This document shows positions 38,587 to 47,523 of a stretch of 64,000 bases of DNA, in pieces (within the stretch, counting starts at the first letter, position 1; every line of letters begins with the position of its first letter). The stretch comes from Azospirillum sp. OGB3 (GTDB lineage: Bacteria > Pseudomonadota > Alphaproteobacteria > Azospirillales > Azospirillaceae): positions 124,001-188,000 of the forward strand of contig NZ_JACHYN010000002.1 of assembly GCF_014192915.1 (NCBI RefSeq). The letters run 5' to 3'. The notes below the pieces were generated by a model. The model ran no database searches. It was not told the origin of the DNA and saw only the letters and a program-made list of their open reading frames with translations. A program made the translations under genes and the position numbers.

Positions 38587-40274
38587 GCCTGATGCCGCCG
38601 CTCGGCCTGAATCCCCTCGGGGCGTCGCCCCCGGCGGGCGCCCTGACGCAACGCCGCGCCGGCGCCCTGTGGGACGACATGGCGCGCGCGCTTCTGCTGT
38701 GCCTGATCATCCTCGCCGCGCTGACCTTCCGGAACTACGGGATCAGCACCGACGAGGAGGTGCAGCACATCTACGGCAAGAAGCTGCTGTCCTTCTACCT
38801 GTCCGGCTTCACCGACCGGTCGGCCTTCCATTTCAAGGACCTGTACCTGTATGGCGGGCTGTTCGATCTGGTGACCGCGCTGGTGGTTCCGATCTCGCCG
38901 TTCGAGGAGTACGAGACGCGCCACCTGCTCTGCGCGCTGGTCGGGGTGCTGGGCATCGCCGGCTGCTGGCGCTACGCGCGGCTGCTGGCCGGGCCGCGGG
39001 CGGGCTTCCTGGCGGCGGCGCTGCTGGCGCTGTCCGGCGTCTATTACGGCGCCATGTTCAACAACACCAAGGACGTGCCCTTCGCCGCGGGCATGGTGTG
39101 GACGCTCTATTTCGCCACCCGCATCATCGGCCAGATGCCGGCCCCGCGGCGCAGCGCCGTGCTGAAGTTCGGGCTGGCGCTGGGCCTGACCCTGTCGATC
39201 CGGGTGGGCGGGGTGCTGGCCGGCTTCTACCTCGCGGTGGCGCTGGCCCTCTATGTGGTGCTGGTGGCGTGGCAGGGCGGGTTGCGGCCGGCGCTGGGTG
39301 TCGTGCGGCGGGCCGTGCCGCCCCTGCTGCCGGCCATTCCGCTGGCCTACGCGGTGATGGCGCTGTTCTGGCCGTGGGCGGTGCAAAAGCCGCTGAACCC
39401 GCTGGAGGCGTTGCGCGTCGTCTCGCACTTCCCCATCGACATCCAGACGCTGTTCATGGGGCAGATGGTCAGCTCCGCCGCCCCGCCGGCGCTCTACCTG
39501 CCGGTCTATCTGGGGGTGAAGCTGCCGGAGGCGGTGCTGCTGGGCACCCTGGCCGCGGTGGTTCTGGCCGCCCTGTGGGTGGTGCGCGGCGGCTGGCGGA
39601 GCGTGGACGGCGCCTTCGGTGCGGTGCGCTGGGTGCCGCTGGCGCTGGCGGCCTTCCTGCCGGTGATCCTGTTCATGCTGATGCGCCCGTCCGTCTACAA
39701 CGGCATCCGCCATTTCCTGTTCGTGGCGCCGCCCATGGCGGTGCTGGCCGGCATCGCCTTCGACCGGCTGTGGAGCGGAGCCGAGGCGATGGGCAGGCGT
39801 ACGGGGCAGGCGTACGGGGCGGCGGCCATTGCGGTGGCCGTGCTGTACGCGTGGCAGCTCGGCGCCATGCACCCGAACCAGTACGTCTACTACAACCAGT
39901 TCACCGGCGGGCTCAAGGGCGCCGAGGGCCGGTTCGAGCTGGATTATTGGGGCAACTCCCAGCACGAGGCGCTGGCCGAGCTGATCGCCCTGGTGGAGCG
40001 CGAGAATGGCGGCAGGGCGCCGCCGCGCCAGTACACCCTGTCGGTCTGCGGCAACACGCTGGCCGTCCGCTTCGAGCTGCCGCCCTGGCTGAAGCTGGTC
40101 AACGGCACCGGTCTGGACTGGCGCAAGGCCGACTTCTTCATGGCCTTCACCCAGGTCAAGCAGTGTCCCAGCCTGCTGGGCGGCCAGCCGATCATCGAGG
40201 TCGCCGCCGACGACGTGCCGCTGACCATCGTCAAGGACCGCCGCCCGCCGCAGGCGGAAATTCCCACCGAGTAG
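38583..40274 (+). CDS. Multi-span GT-C-like glycosyltransferase
   Basis: A 563-residue membrane protein with about ten to twelve hydrophobic segments and a periplasmic C-terminal domain. The first loop contains RNYGISTDEEVQHIYGKKLL, whose acidic pair fits the catalytic position of GT-C enzymes of the GT39/PMT type; VYYGAMFNNTKDVPFAAGMV is another conserved-looking loop. It probably uses the polyprenyl-linked sugar made by the preceding GT2. A 13-base unit is repeated in tandem inside the gene at 39791-39820. The acceptor is unknown. Confidence 0.82.
   Translation: MSLMPPLGLNPLGASPPAGALTQRRAGALWDDMARALLLCLIILAALTFRNYGISTDEEVQHIYGKKLLSFYLSGFTDRSAFHFKDLYLYGGLFDLVTALVVPISPFEEYETRHLLCALVGVLGIAGCWRYARLLAGPRAGFLAAALLALSGVYYGAMFNNTKDVPFAAGMVWTLYFATRIIGQMPAPRRSAVLKFGLALGLTLSIRVGGVLAGFYLAVALALYVVLVAWQGGLRPALGVVRRAVPPLLPAIPLAYAVMALFWPWAVQKPLNPLEALRVVSHFPIDIQTLFMGQMVSSAAPPALYLPVYLGVKLPEAVLLGTLAAVVLAALWVVRGGWRSVDGAFGAVRWVPLALAAFLPVILFMLMRPSVYNGIRHFLFVAPPMAVLAGIAFDRLWSGAEAMGRRTGQAYGAAAIAVAVLYAWQLGAMHPNQYVYYNQFTGGLKGAEGRFELDYWGNSQHEALAELIALVERENGGRAPPRQYTLSVCGNTLAVRFELPPWLKLVNGTGLDWRKADFFMAFTQVKQCPSLLGGQPIIEVAADDVPLTIVKDRRPPQAEIPTE
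39791..39820 (+). repeat. 13-base tandem repeat inside the GT-C gene
   Basis: GGGCAGGCGTACG occurs twice in tandem, followed by GGGC, giving a period-13 tract of 30 bases in the hydrophilic loop MGRRTGQAYGAAA. A 13-base unit is not a multiple of three, yet the frame is intact. Confidence 0.85.
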
Positions 40275-40310
40275 AAATGGCCGAGTAGAAATTGGCCGGG
40301 TAAATTTCGG
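40267..40310 (+). repeat. Decaying tandem repeat around a stop codon
   Basis: CCGAGTAGAAATGG, CCGAGTAGAAATTGG and CCGGGTAAATTTCGG follow one another. The first unit includes the TAG stop of the glycosyltransferase. Confidence 0.7.
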
Positions 40311-40459
40311 CCGGGTGGCCCGGGCCTCACCGGTCTAACCCGCCCGGCATGGCCTGCTCCGTTGGCGTGATGTCCGTCCGCGGGCGTACCGGCGGGCGGG
40401 GCCGCTTCCCACTCTTCCTTCAGCGCGCCCATTCCGCGCGCCGATGACGGAGGGTGGGG

Positions 40460-41638
40460 ATGCGGGGGCCGGTGCTCGGTGTCGTGTCGTTTCTTGCGCT
40501 CACCGTCTGGGCGACAGCCCCGGCGCCGGCGGATGCGGTGCCCCCGGACCGTCTTCGGGAGGCGGTGACGGCGTTGGCCGATCGCCGTCTCGAGGAGGCG
40601 GGGGCGGGCAGCATCGTCGTCGGGGTGATCCGCGACGGGCGCAGCCTCGTCGTCGGGCGCGGCGTCAGCGGGCGGCCCGACGGCGGCCCGCCGGACGGGC
40701 GGACCCTGTTCCAGATCGCCTCGCTGACCAAGCCCTTCACCGGCACCATCCTGGCGGAGCTGATCCGCGCCGGGCGTGTCGCCCCGACCGATCCGCTGGC
40801 CCGCCATCTGCCCAAGCCGGTCCACGCCCCGGACTTCGACGGCACGCCGATCCGCCTGCTCGACCTCGCCACCCACACAGCGGGGCTGCCCAACGTGCCG
40901 GAGACGCCGCGCTTCTCGTGGAGCCGGCTGGAGGACCCGCGCAACCCCTACAAGCCGCTGACGCGGGAAGAGGTGGGGGCGTGGCTGTCCGGCTTCAGCC
41001 TGACGGTGCCGCCGGGCACGCGCTTCCGCTACTCCAACGTCGGCATGGCGGTGCTGGGGGAGGCGCTGTCCACCGCCTCCGGCATTCCCTACGAGGCCCT
41101 ATTGAAACGGGTGGTCACCGACCGCTTCGGCATGACCGACACCACTCTGGCGCCCAACGCCGGGCAGCGCGCCCGCAAGGCGGTGGGACACGCCCGCGGG
41201 CAGGTGGTCCCCGACTGGGAAGCGCCGGCCATGCAGCCCTCCTTCGGGCTCTATTCCACCGCCGACGATCTGCTGCGCTGGCTGCGCGCCAACATGGGGG
41301 ACTGCACCGGCCTGGGAAAGGCCGCCTGCGACGGCGAGACCGCGGCCACCCTGGCGCTCGCCCAGTCGGTGCAGGTGGACGGACGGGCGTTGCGCGATCC
41401 GGGGGCGTTGGGGCAGGGGGCGATGGCGCTGGGCTGGTTCGTCGCCTGGGCGGCGGACGGCACGCCGATCCTCTGGCACTCCGGCTCCACCGGTGGCTTC
41501 AACGCCTACATCGCCTTTTCACGCGCCCACCGCTGGGCCGCGGTGGCGCTGACCAACAGCGACCCCGAGCGGATCACCGCCGACCGGGTGGTGGGCGACC
41601 TGATCTGGCAGTTGGAGAGGGCGGCGGAGCGCCGCTGA
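40460..41638 (+). CDS. Serine beta-lactamase-fold hydrolase
   Basis: A 392-residue secreted protein with a signal peptide (about 1-27) and a class C beta-lactamase/penicillin-binding-like domain. SLTK at 88-91 holds the nucleophile Ser88 and Lys91, YSN at 191-193 is the second motif, and HSGSTGG near the end is the third (KTG equivalent). The family includes esterases and D-aminopeptidases as well as beta-lactamases, so resistance is not implied. I chose the ATG at 40460 because GGAGGG lies five bases upstream; a GTG at 40454 is in frame. Confidence 0.88.
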   Translation: MRGPVLGVVSFLALTVWATAPAPADAVPPDRLREAVTALADRRLEEAGAGSIVVGVIRDGRSLVVGRGVSGRPDGGPPDGRTLFQIASLTKPFTGTILAELIRAGRVAPTDPLARHLPKPVHAPDFDGTPIRLLDLATHTAGLPNVPETPRFSWSRLEDPRNPYKPLTREEVGAWLSGFSLTVPPGTRFRYSNVGMAVLGEALSTASGIPYEALLKRVVTDRFGMTDTTLAPNAGQRARKAVGHARGQVVPDWEAPAMQPSFGLYSTADDLLRWLRANMGDCTGLGKAACDGETAATLALAQSVQVDGRALRDPGALGQGAMALGWFVAWAADGTPILWHSGSTGGFNAYIAFSRAHRWAAVALTNSDPERITADRVVGDLIWQLERAAERR

Positions 41639-41665
41639 GGCCGGCAAAGGGGAATGCGACCGCGC

Positions 41666-42085
41666 TCAGTGCAGCAGGCCGCCGGGCGGAAGACGGTCGG
41701 GAGGGGTCAGGATCTGCGCGGCCGGCTCGGCGACCGGTCCGGCCTGGTGGTGGGCCAATCGCCATTCGCCGTCCTCGCGCGCGAACAGGTTGGTCGCGGC
41801 CAAAACGGCGTCTCCGACGATCTCCTCGCAGAGCACGACCGCGGTGTCGCCGTACAGGCTGACGCGCTCGTTGCGCGCCTGCACCGCCGGGCCGCGGGGG
41901 GAACGCAGGACGTCCTGCCAGCTCGACACCACCGCCTCCCGGCCGAACAGGATCATCCAGCCGGGATGGATGCAGGACACGGGCAGGCGGGAGGCCCACA
42001 GCCGGTCCATGGCGGGAAAGTCACGCCCGGTGAAGGCCTGGTAGAATGCCTGGTTCGCGGCCAGCACGGCGTTGCGGTCGGTCAT
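41666..42085 (-). CDS. SnoaL/NTF2-like protein
   Basis: A 139-residue single-domain protein of the NTF2/SnoaL_3 fold. It begins VLAANQAFYQAFTGRDFPAM and continues RLWASRLPVSCIHPGWMILF, then FGREAVVSSWQDVL, typical of a cone-shaped barrel with a ligand pocket. Members include isomerases and proteins of unknown role. It converges with the serine hydrolase with a 27-base gap. Confidence 0.85.
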   Translation of the reverse strand: MTDRNAVLAANQAFYQAFTGRDFPAMDRLWASRLPVSCIHPGWMILFGREAVVSSWQDVLRSPRGPAVQARNERVSLYGDTAVVLCEEIVGDAVLAATNLFAREDGEWRLAHHQAGPVAEPAAQILTPPDRLPPGGLLH

Positions 42086-42218
42086 GGGGAAGCGAATCTC
42101 CGAAACAGCGAAAGCCGCTTCTATACAGGGAGCCGGCTCGACGGCAAGCGCCGGCCCCCGTTGTCACAGACCGCACCCCTTTTGCGGGCGCCCCTTCCGG
42201 GAAACGGCCCGCCCTTCC

Positions 42219-43196
42219 TCACGCCTTGATGTCCACCTTCTGGGACGCGTCCGCTGCGGCAGCGCCCTTGGTGCTGCTGCCGTCGGTCAGGCCGGCGATG
42301 GGCTGCGACAGGTCAAGGTTCAGGTGCATCACGCCATCGGCGCTCTTGGTCGGGGTCAGCGCGCCGAGGCCGCTCATCCCGCCCTTTGCGGCCATGCCGT
42401 TCAGCTTCTCCAGGACGCCCTTGATCTCGTCGTCGCTGAAGCCGTTGGCGCGGACGATCATGCCGGTGGCCTTGCCGGACACCTTGGTCGTGGCGGCGGA
42501 GAACATGGCGCTGCCCGAGCCGTCCGCGTTCAGCGTGGCGGCCAGCCCGCGGTCCTCGCGGGTGAAGTCCAGGGTGGACTTGGCGAAGGAGATGCGGACC
42601 GACTTGTCGCCGTCCTGGATGGTCAGTTCCATGCCCCGGGACTCGATCGACCACTGCGAGCGGGCTTCCTCCATGCTCATGCCCATCTGGCTGAAGTCCA
42701 TGGACTTCAGCTTGTCCTTCATGGCGCTGCCGAAATCGCCGACGGCGCCCTTCACGTCGTCGTCCGACATGCCCAGCCCGCCGAGCAGGCTGCCCAGGTC
42801 GCCGGCCATGTTGTCGATGGCCTTCTCGAACAGGCCGGAGAGGCCCTTGGACTGCTCCAGGGCCTTCTGCATGATCTGCTCGGCCTGCTTGGCCCGGTCG
42901 GCCATGGCCTGGGCGCCGGTCTTGCCGCCGCCGGCGGCATCGCCCGCCGCATCGGCGTTCGCCCCGTCGGCGCCCGCCGCCGGCTTCTTGCCCGACAGGT
43001 TGTCGAGCAGGTTTTCCATCGACTGGCTGATCGTGTAGGCCGGGCTGGCGCTCTTCGCGGGAGTCGCGGCGTCGGTGGTGGCGGCGGCCTTGGCGCCGTC
43101 CGCGGCCTTGCTCTCGGTTGCCTTCTTGGCGTTGTTCGCCTGCTGCAGGACCGTGCTGGTCGTCCCTGTCGGTCCGGACATCTCCGAGTAATACAT
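42219..43196 (-). CDS. Conserved-looking protein of unknown function
   Basis: A 325-residue protein with no signal peptide or membrane helix. The first 110 residues are Ala/Lys/Asp/Gly-rich and probably disordered. The rest includes helical segments with repeated acidic turns (MSDDDVKGAVGDFG, FSDDEIKGVLEKLNG), a beta-rich stretch RSQWSIESRGMELTIQDGDK and DFTREDRGLAATLNADGSGS. The tail (TDGSSTKGAAAADASQKV) is also low in complexity. I chose the ATG at 43196 (MYYSEMSGPTGT). I do not recognise a family. Confidence 0.7.
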   Translation of the reverse strand: MYYSEMSGPTGTTSTVLQQANNAKKATESKAADGAKAAATTDAATPAKSASPAYTISQSMENLLDNLSGKKPAAGADGANADAAGDAAGGGKTGAQAMADRAKQAEQIMQKALEQSKGLSGLFEKAIDNMAGDLGSLLGGLGMSDDDVKGAVGDFGSAMKDKLKSMDFSQMGMSMEEARSQWSIESRGMELTIQDGDKSVRISFAKSTLDFTREDRGLAATLNADGSGSAMFSAATTKVSGKATGMIVRANGFSDDEIKGVLEKLNGMAAKGGMSGLGALTPTKSADGVMHLNLDLSQPIAGLTDGSSTKGAAAADASQKVDIKA

Positions 43197-43323
43197 CGCC
43201 GCCTCCCGCGCGTGATCGTTTCGCCGTAAGGGTATGATCGTACCGGAGTCCTTTACCACAGGTTAATTCGTCGCAGGGCTCCTGCAACGCCCGGTCGAAA
43301 CTCTTCGGCTTCGAAGGATTTTA

Positions 43324-44892
43324 TCAGTTTTTGCTTGCGGAGTCCTCCACGGGCGCCAGGGGTTGGGTGGCCGGACCGTTCAGAACCGTCCCGTCCACCG
43401 CGAAGCGGGAGCCGTGGCAGGGGCAGTCCCAGCTCCGCTCGCCGGGATTCCAGCGCACCACGCATTTCAGATGGGGGCAGATGGCCGAGCGGCGGTGCAG
43501 CGTCCCCGACTCGTCGCGGAAGACGGCGACGGGCCAGACCCCCGATTTCAGCACCGCGCCCTGGCCGGGCTCGATGCGGTCCTCACCTTCCAGCTCCGGC
43601 CCCTGGACGTAGGGCAGGAAGTGGCGGGCCACGTCCAGATTCTCCCGCAGATAGGTGCCGAGCTTGTTGGTCATCTTGCGGCCGGGATCGTACAGCGCGG
43701 CCCACGGGCTGCCGCTGCCGTGGATCAGTTCGCACAGGACCAGCCCGGCGATGGTGCCGTGGGTCATGCCCATGCCGCTGTCGCCGGTCGCCACGAAGAC
43801 CCGCCCGCCATAGGCCGGGTCGGGACCGATGAAGGCCAGCCCGTCGAAGGGCTCCATCACCTGCCCGGACCAGCGGTGCTCGACCGCCCCGGCCTGGGGG
43901 AAGTGGTCGCGCGTCCAGGCCTCCAGCGCGGCCCAGCGTTCGGCCATGTCGCGGGCCTCGCCGGTCTTGTGATCCTCGCCGCCGACGATCAGCCGGTCGT
44001 GGTCGGCCTCCGGCTGGAGCCGCGCGTAGTGATAGGTGTCGAGCGTGTCCCAATAGAGGGCGTCGGGCACGCTGCCCTTGGGCACCCGTAGGGAGATGGC
44101 GTAGGTGCGGTAGGGTGCCTGCTTGGAATGGATGGCGAAGCGGTCGCTGATCGGGGAATTGGTGGCGACGACCACCGCATCGGCCTCGACCAGCGCATGG
44201 TCCGGCCCGGCCTCGACGCGCACGCGCTCCCCGTCCTGCCGGATCGTGGAGACATGAGCCCCCGTGGACAGCGCGCCGCCGCGCGCCAGGAAGGCGCGGG
44301 TCAGCCCGGCCAGATAGTCCAGCGCGTGGACGCGCGCCTGCCCGGGGAAGCGCAGGCAGGGGCCGGGATGCCGGATCGGCGGGGCGTCCATCCGCTCGAC
44401 ATCGTCCAGCCCGGCGCGGCGGGCGGCGTCGCGCTCGCGGTCCAGCCCGGCGGGGTCCTGCCCCGGCGCCAGCATCAGATAGCCGTCGAGCCGGGCGAAG
44501 CCGCAGTCGATGTTTTCCTCGCGGGCGATCCGTTCGATGGTGTCGATGGCGGCGCCGTGGCTATCCGCGGCCATGCGGGCGCCGGACTCGCTGTGCAGCC
44601 GTTCGATCTCGGTGAAGCGGTCGTCGATGACGTTGGAGAGATGCGCGGTGGTGCGCCCGGTCTCGCCGCCGCCGGGCGGTCCGTCGTCCAGCAGCAGAAC
44701 CGACTTGCCGGAACGCTGGAGCAGATAGGCGGCGGTCACCCCGGCGATGCCCGCCCCGACGACGATCACGTCGGGCCGCAAGGCAGTCAGCCCTGCGGCG
44801 GTTGGGGCGGCCGTCCCGGCGGGCATCGCCACCCCGCCGCGGTCCATCCAGACGGAGGTCGTGGCACCGGAACCCTGCCCGGACTGTTGCAT
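43324..44892 (-). CDS. FAD-dependent oxidoreductase with C-terminal Rieske domain
   Basis: A 522-residue fusion. The FAD-binding fold begins VIVVGAGIAGVTAAYLLQRS, and the DAO-type core follows with VFVATGDSGMGMTHGTIAGL near its end. The last 100 residues form a Rieske [2Fe-2S] domain with CPHLKC and CPCHGSRF, giving the Cys-His, Cys-His ligands. Such fusions are found in many bacteria, but substrates are seldom known. Later in-frame ATGs at residues 16 and 23 could be the true start. It is divergent from nadE with a 146-base gap. Confidence 0.88.
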   Translation of the reverse strand: MQQSGQGSGATTSVWMDRGGVAMPAGTAAPTAAGLTALRPDVIVVGAGIAGVTAAYLLQRSGKSVLLLDDGPPGGGETGRTTAHLSNVIDDRFTEIERLHSESGARMAADSHGAAIDTIERIAREENIDCGFARLDGYLMLAPGQDPAGLDRERDAARRAGLDDVERMDAPPIRHPGPCLRFPGQARVHALDYLAGLTRAFLARGGALSTGAHVSTIRQDGERVRVEAGPDHALVEADAVVVATNSPISDRFAIHSKQAPYRTYAISLRVPKGSVPDALYWDTLDTYHYARLQPEADHDRLIVGGEDHKTGEARDMAERWAALEAWTRDHFPQAGAVEHRWSGQVMEPFDGLAFIGPDPAYGGRVFVATGDSGMGMTHGTIAGLVLCELIHGSGSPWAALYDPGRKMTNKLGTYLRENLDVARHFLPYVQGPELEGEDRIEPGQGAVLKSGVWPVAVFRDESGTLHRRSAICPHLKCVVRWNPGERSWDCPCHGSRFAVDGTVLNGPATQPLAPVEDSASKN

Positions 44893-45038
44893 GACCGGTC
44901 ATCCTTCTGTTGGGGTCCTGTCCTTCCGGCAACACAGCGTGCGATGGTGCGGTTCCGCTGCGGCCGTGCGCCGCTTCCGCCCCCGGCCTCCGGCTGTTAC
45001 GGTGTCGCCGATCCGCCGCTTCACCGGACGACGCCGCC

Positions 45039-46703
45039 ATGACCGACCGCCTTTCCATCGCGCTGGCCCAGATCAACCCGACCGTCGGCGCCATCACCGC
45101 CAACATCGACCGCATCCGCAACGCGCGGGCGGAGGCCGCCGCGCGCGGTACCGATCTGATGGTCTGCCCGGAACTGGCGGTGACCGGCTACCCGCCGGAG
45201 GATCTGGTGCTGAAGCCCTTCTTCCTGGACGTGGTGGAGCAGGCGGTGCGTGAACTCGCCGCCGAGACGGCGGACGGCGGTCCGGCCCTGCTGGTCGGCG
45301 CGCCCTGGCGCGACGGCGGCAAACGCCACAACGCCGCCCTGCTGCTCGACGGCGGGCGGATCGCGGCGACCCGCTTCAAGGTGGACCTGCCGAACGACGG
45401 CGTCTTCGACGAGAAGCGCGTCTTCGTCCCCGGTCTGCTGCCCGGCCCGATCAACGTCCGCGGGGTGCGGCTGGGCGTTCCGATCTGCGAGGACATGTGG
45501 TCGACCGACGTGATCGAGACTCTGGCGGAGAGCGGGGCGGAGATCCTGGTGGTCCCCAACGGCAGCCCGTTCGAGCTGGGCAAGCACGACCAGCGCGTGC
45601 AGCTGGCCGTCCGGCGGGTCACCGAATCCGGCCTGCCGCTGCTCTACGTCAACCAGGTGGGCGGGCAGGACGAGCTGGTCTTCGACGGCGCCAGCTTCGC
45701 GCTGGGCGCCGATTGCCGGCTGGTCGCGCAGGCCCCGGCCTTCGCCGAGCATCTGCTGATCACCCGCTGGGAGCGCGGCGAGGACGATGTGTGGAGCTGT
45801 GCCGACACGGAATGCGTGGCCCCGCCGGACGAGCTGGAGGCGGTCTACGCGGCGCTGGTGCTGGCCTTGCGCGACTATGTGGCCAAGAACCGTTTCCCCG
45901 GAGTCATCCTCGGCCTGTCGGGCGGCATCGATTCGGCGCTGGCGGTGGCCATCGCGGTGGACGCGCTGGGCGCCGGGCGGGTGCACGGCGTGATGATGCC
46001 GTCGCCCCACACCGCGCCGGAGAGCCAGGAGGACGCCGCAGAGTCGGCGGAGCTGCTCGGCTGCCGGCTCGACACCGTGTCCATCCTGCCGGCGATGGAG
46101 GCCTTCGAACGGATGCTGCGGCCGGCCTTCGCCGGGCGCGACCCCGACGTCGCCGAGGAGAACATCCAGGCGCGGGCCCGCGGCGTCACGCTGATGGCGC
46201 TGTCGAACAAGTTCGGCCCGATGGTGCTGTCCACCGGCAACAAGTCGGAGATGTCGGTCGGCTACGCCACGCTCTACGGCGATCTGTGCGGCGGCTTCGC
46301 CGTTCTGAAGGACGTCTACAAGACGACGGTCTACGCGCTGGCGCGCTGGCGCAACGCCCATGTGCCGGAGGGGGCGCTCGGCCCGGCCGGCCGCGTCGTG
46401 CCGGAGCGGGTGCTGGTCAAGGCCCCGACCGCGGAGCTGAGCCCCGGCCAGACCGACCAGGACACGCTGCCGCCCTACGAGGCGCTGGACGACATCCTGC
46501 GCTGCCTGATCGAGGAGGACCTGGGCGTCGCGGAGATCGTCGCCCGCGGCCACGCGCCGGAGGTGGTGAACGCGGTCTGGGGCATGCTGCATGCGGCCGA
46601 ATACAAGCGCCGCCAGGCCCCTCCCGGCCCGAAGATCACCCGGCGTCCGTTCGGCCGCGAGCGGCGCTACCCGATCACCAACGGGTTCGGCAGCCTCCTG
46701 TGA
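45039..46703 (+). CDS. nadE: Glutamine-dependent NAD+ synthetase
   Basis: A 554-residue enzyme that makes NAD+ from nicotinic acid adenine dinucleotide. The N-terminal nitrilase-like glutaminase domain (ALAQINPTVGAI, CPELAVTGYPPEDLVLK, and the nucleophile region LGVPICEDMW) feeds ammonia to the C-terminal synthetase with the PP-loop LGLSGGIDSALAVAIAVDA. STGNKSEMSVGYATLYGD is the usual later motif. I chose the ATG at 45039; the frame is open 43 codons further without homology. It converges with the PQQ-locus permease ten bases away. Confidence 0.96.
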   Translation: MTDRLSIALAQINPTVGAITANIDRIRNARAEAAARGTDLMVCPELAVTGYPPEDLVLKPFFLDVVEQAVRELAAETADGGPALLVGAPWRDGGKRHNAALLLDGGRIAATRFKVDLPNDGVFDEKRVFVPGLLPGPINVRGVRLGVPICEDMWSTDVIETLAESGAEILVVPNGSPFELGKHDQRVQLAVRRVTESGLPLLYVNQVGGQDELVFDGASFALGADCRLVAQAPAFAEHLLITRWERGEDDVWSCADTECVAPPDELEAVYAALVLALRDYVAKNRFPGVILGLSGGIDSALAVAIAVDALGAGRVHGVMMPSPHTAPESQEDAAESAELLGCRLDTVSILPAMEAFERMLRPAFAGRDPDVAEENIQARARGVTLMALSNKFGPMVLSTGNKSEMSVGYATLYGDLCGGFAVLKDVYKTTVYALARWRNAHVPEGALGPAGRVVPERVLVKAPTAELSPGQTDQDTLPPYEALDDILRCLIEEDLGVAEIVARGHAPEVVNAVWGMLHAAEYKRRQAPPGPKITRRPFGRERRYPITNGFGSLL

Positions 46704-46713
46704 GGGAAGCCTC

Positions 46714-47523
46714 CTACTCCCCGCCGGTCTTGCGCGCCAGGAAGCCCTGCGCCGGGTTGTAGCCGTAGACCGCGCCGCCGAGGAACAGCGCCAGCGCCAG
46801 CACCGTCCAGCCCAGCGCCGGCAGGTTCACGTCCAGATACAGCGCGAAGCGGATCAGCTCGACCGCCTGGCTGAAGGGGTTGACGGTGCACAGGAAGTGC
46901 AGAAGCTCCCCGGCCTCCTGCATCTTCCACAGGGGATAGAGCGCGGTGGACAGGAAGAAGGTCGGGAAGATGACGAAGTTCATCACGCCCGCGAAATTCT
47001 CCAATTGCCGGATGGCCGAGGACAGCAGCATCCCCAGCGCCCCCAGCATCAGCCCGCTGACCACCAGCGCCGGCAGCACCGTGAGGTAGCCGAGCGGCGG
47101 CGCCTGCACCCCGTAGACCCAGGCGACGGCGAGGAAGGCATAGACCTGGAGGATCGACACCGCCGTCCCGGCCAGCAGCTTCGCCGTCAGCAGGAACCAG
47201 CGGGGCAGGGGGCTGACCAGCAGCATCCGCATGCTGCCCATCTCGCGGTCGTAGACCATCGACAGCGAGCTTTGCATTCCGTTGAAGAGCTGCACCATCC
47301 CGGCAAGGCCGGGGACGATGTAGACCTCGTAGGGGATGTAAGTTTCGTAGGGCGGGGTGATGGCGATGCCCAGCGCCGCGCGGAAACCCGCCGCGAAGAC
47401 GAACAGCCAGAGCAGCGGGCGGACCAGGGCCGACAGAAAGCGCTCCCGCTGGTGGACGAAGCGCAGCACCTCGCGCCCGACGATCCCGCCGAGGGCGCGG
47501 GCATAATGAGCGGGGGCCGTCAC
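46714..47523 (-). CDS. ABC-2-type permease of the PQQ-alcohol locus (PedC-like)
   Basis: A 269-residue permease with about six hydrophobic segments and the ABC-2 pattern: RPLLWLFVFAAGFRAAL, MVYDREMGSMRMLLVSPLPR, FVIFPTFFLSTALYPLW. It matches the PedC-type permeases found next to PQQ alcohol dehydrogenases. The GTG start at 47523 overlaps the ATPase stop (GTGA). In Pseudomonas putida the PedA1A2BC system is needed for rare-earth-dependent growth on alcohols; here the same role is inferred. Confidence 0.87.
   Translation of the reverse strand: MTAPAHYARALGGIVGREVLRFVHQRERFLSALVRPLLWLFVFAAGFRAALGIAITPPYETYIPYEVYIVPGLAGMVQLFNGMQSSLSMVYDREMGSMRMLLVSPLPRWFLLTAKLLAGTAVSILQVYAFLAVAWVYGVQAPPLGYLTVLPALVVSGLMLGALGMLLSSAIRQLENFAGVMNFVIFPTFFLSTALYPLWKMQEAGELLHFLCTVNPFSQAVELIRFALYLDVNLPALGWTVLALALFLGGAVYGYNPAQGFLARKTGGE

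Noticed and set aside
40460..41638. Beta-lactam resistance gene
   Set aside because: The SxxK, YxN and HSG motifs fit the wide serine hydrolase family; nothing points to beta-lactams.
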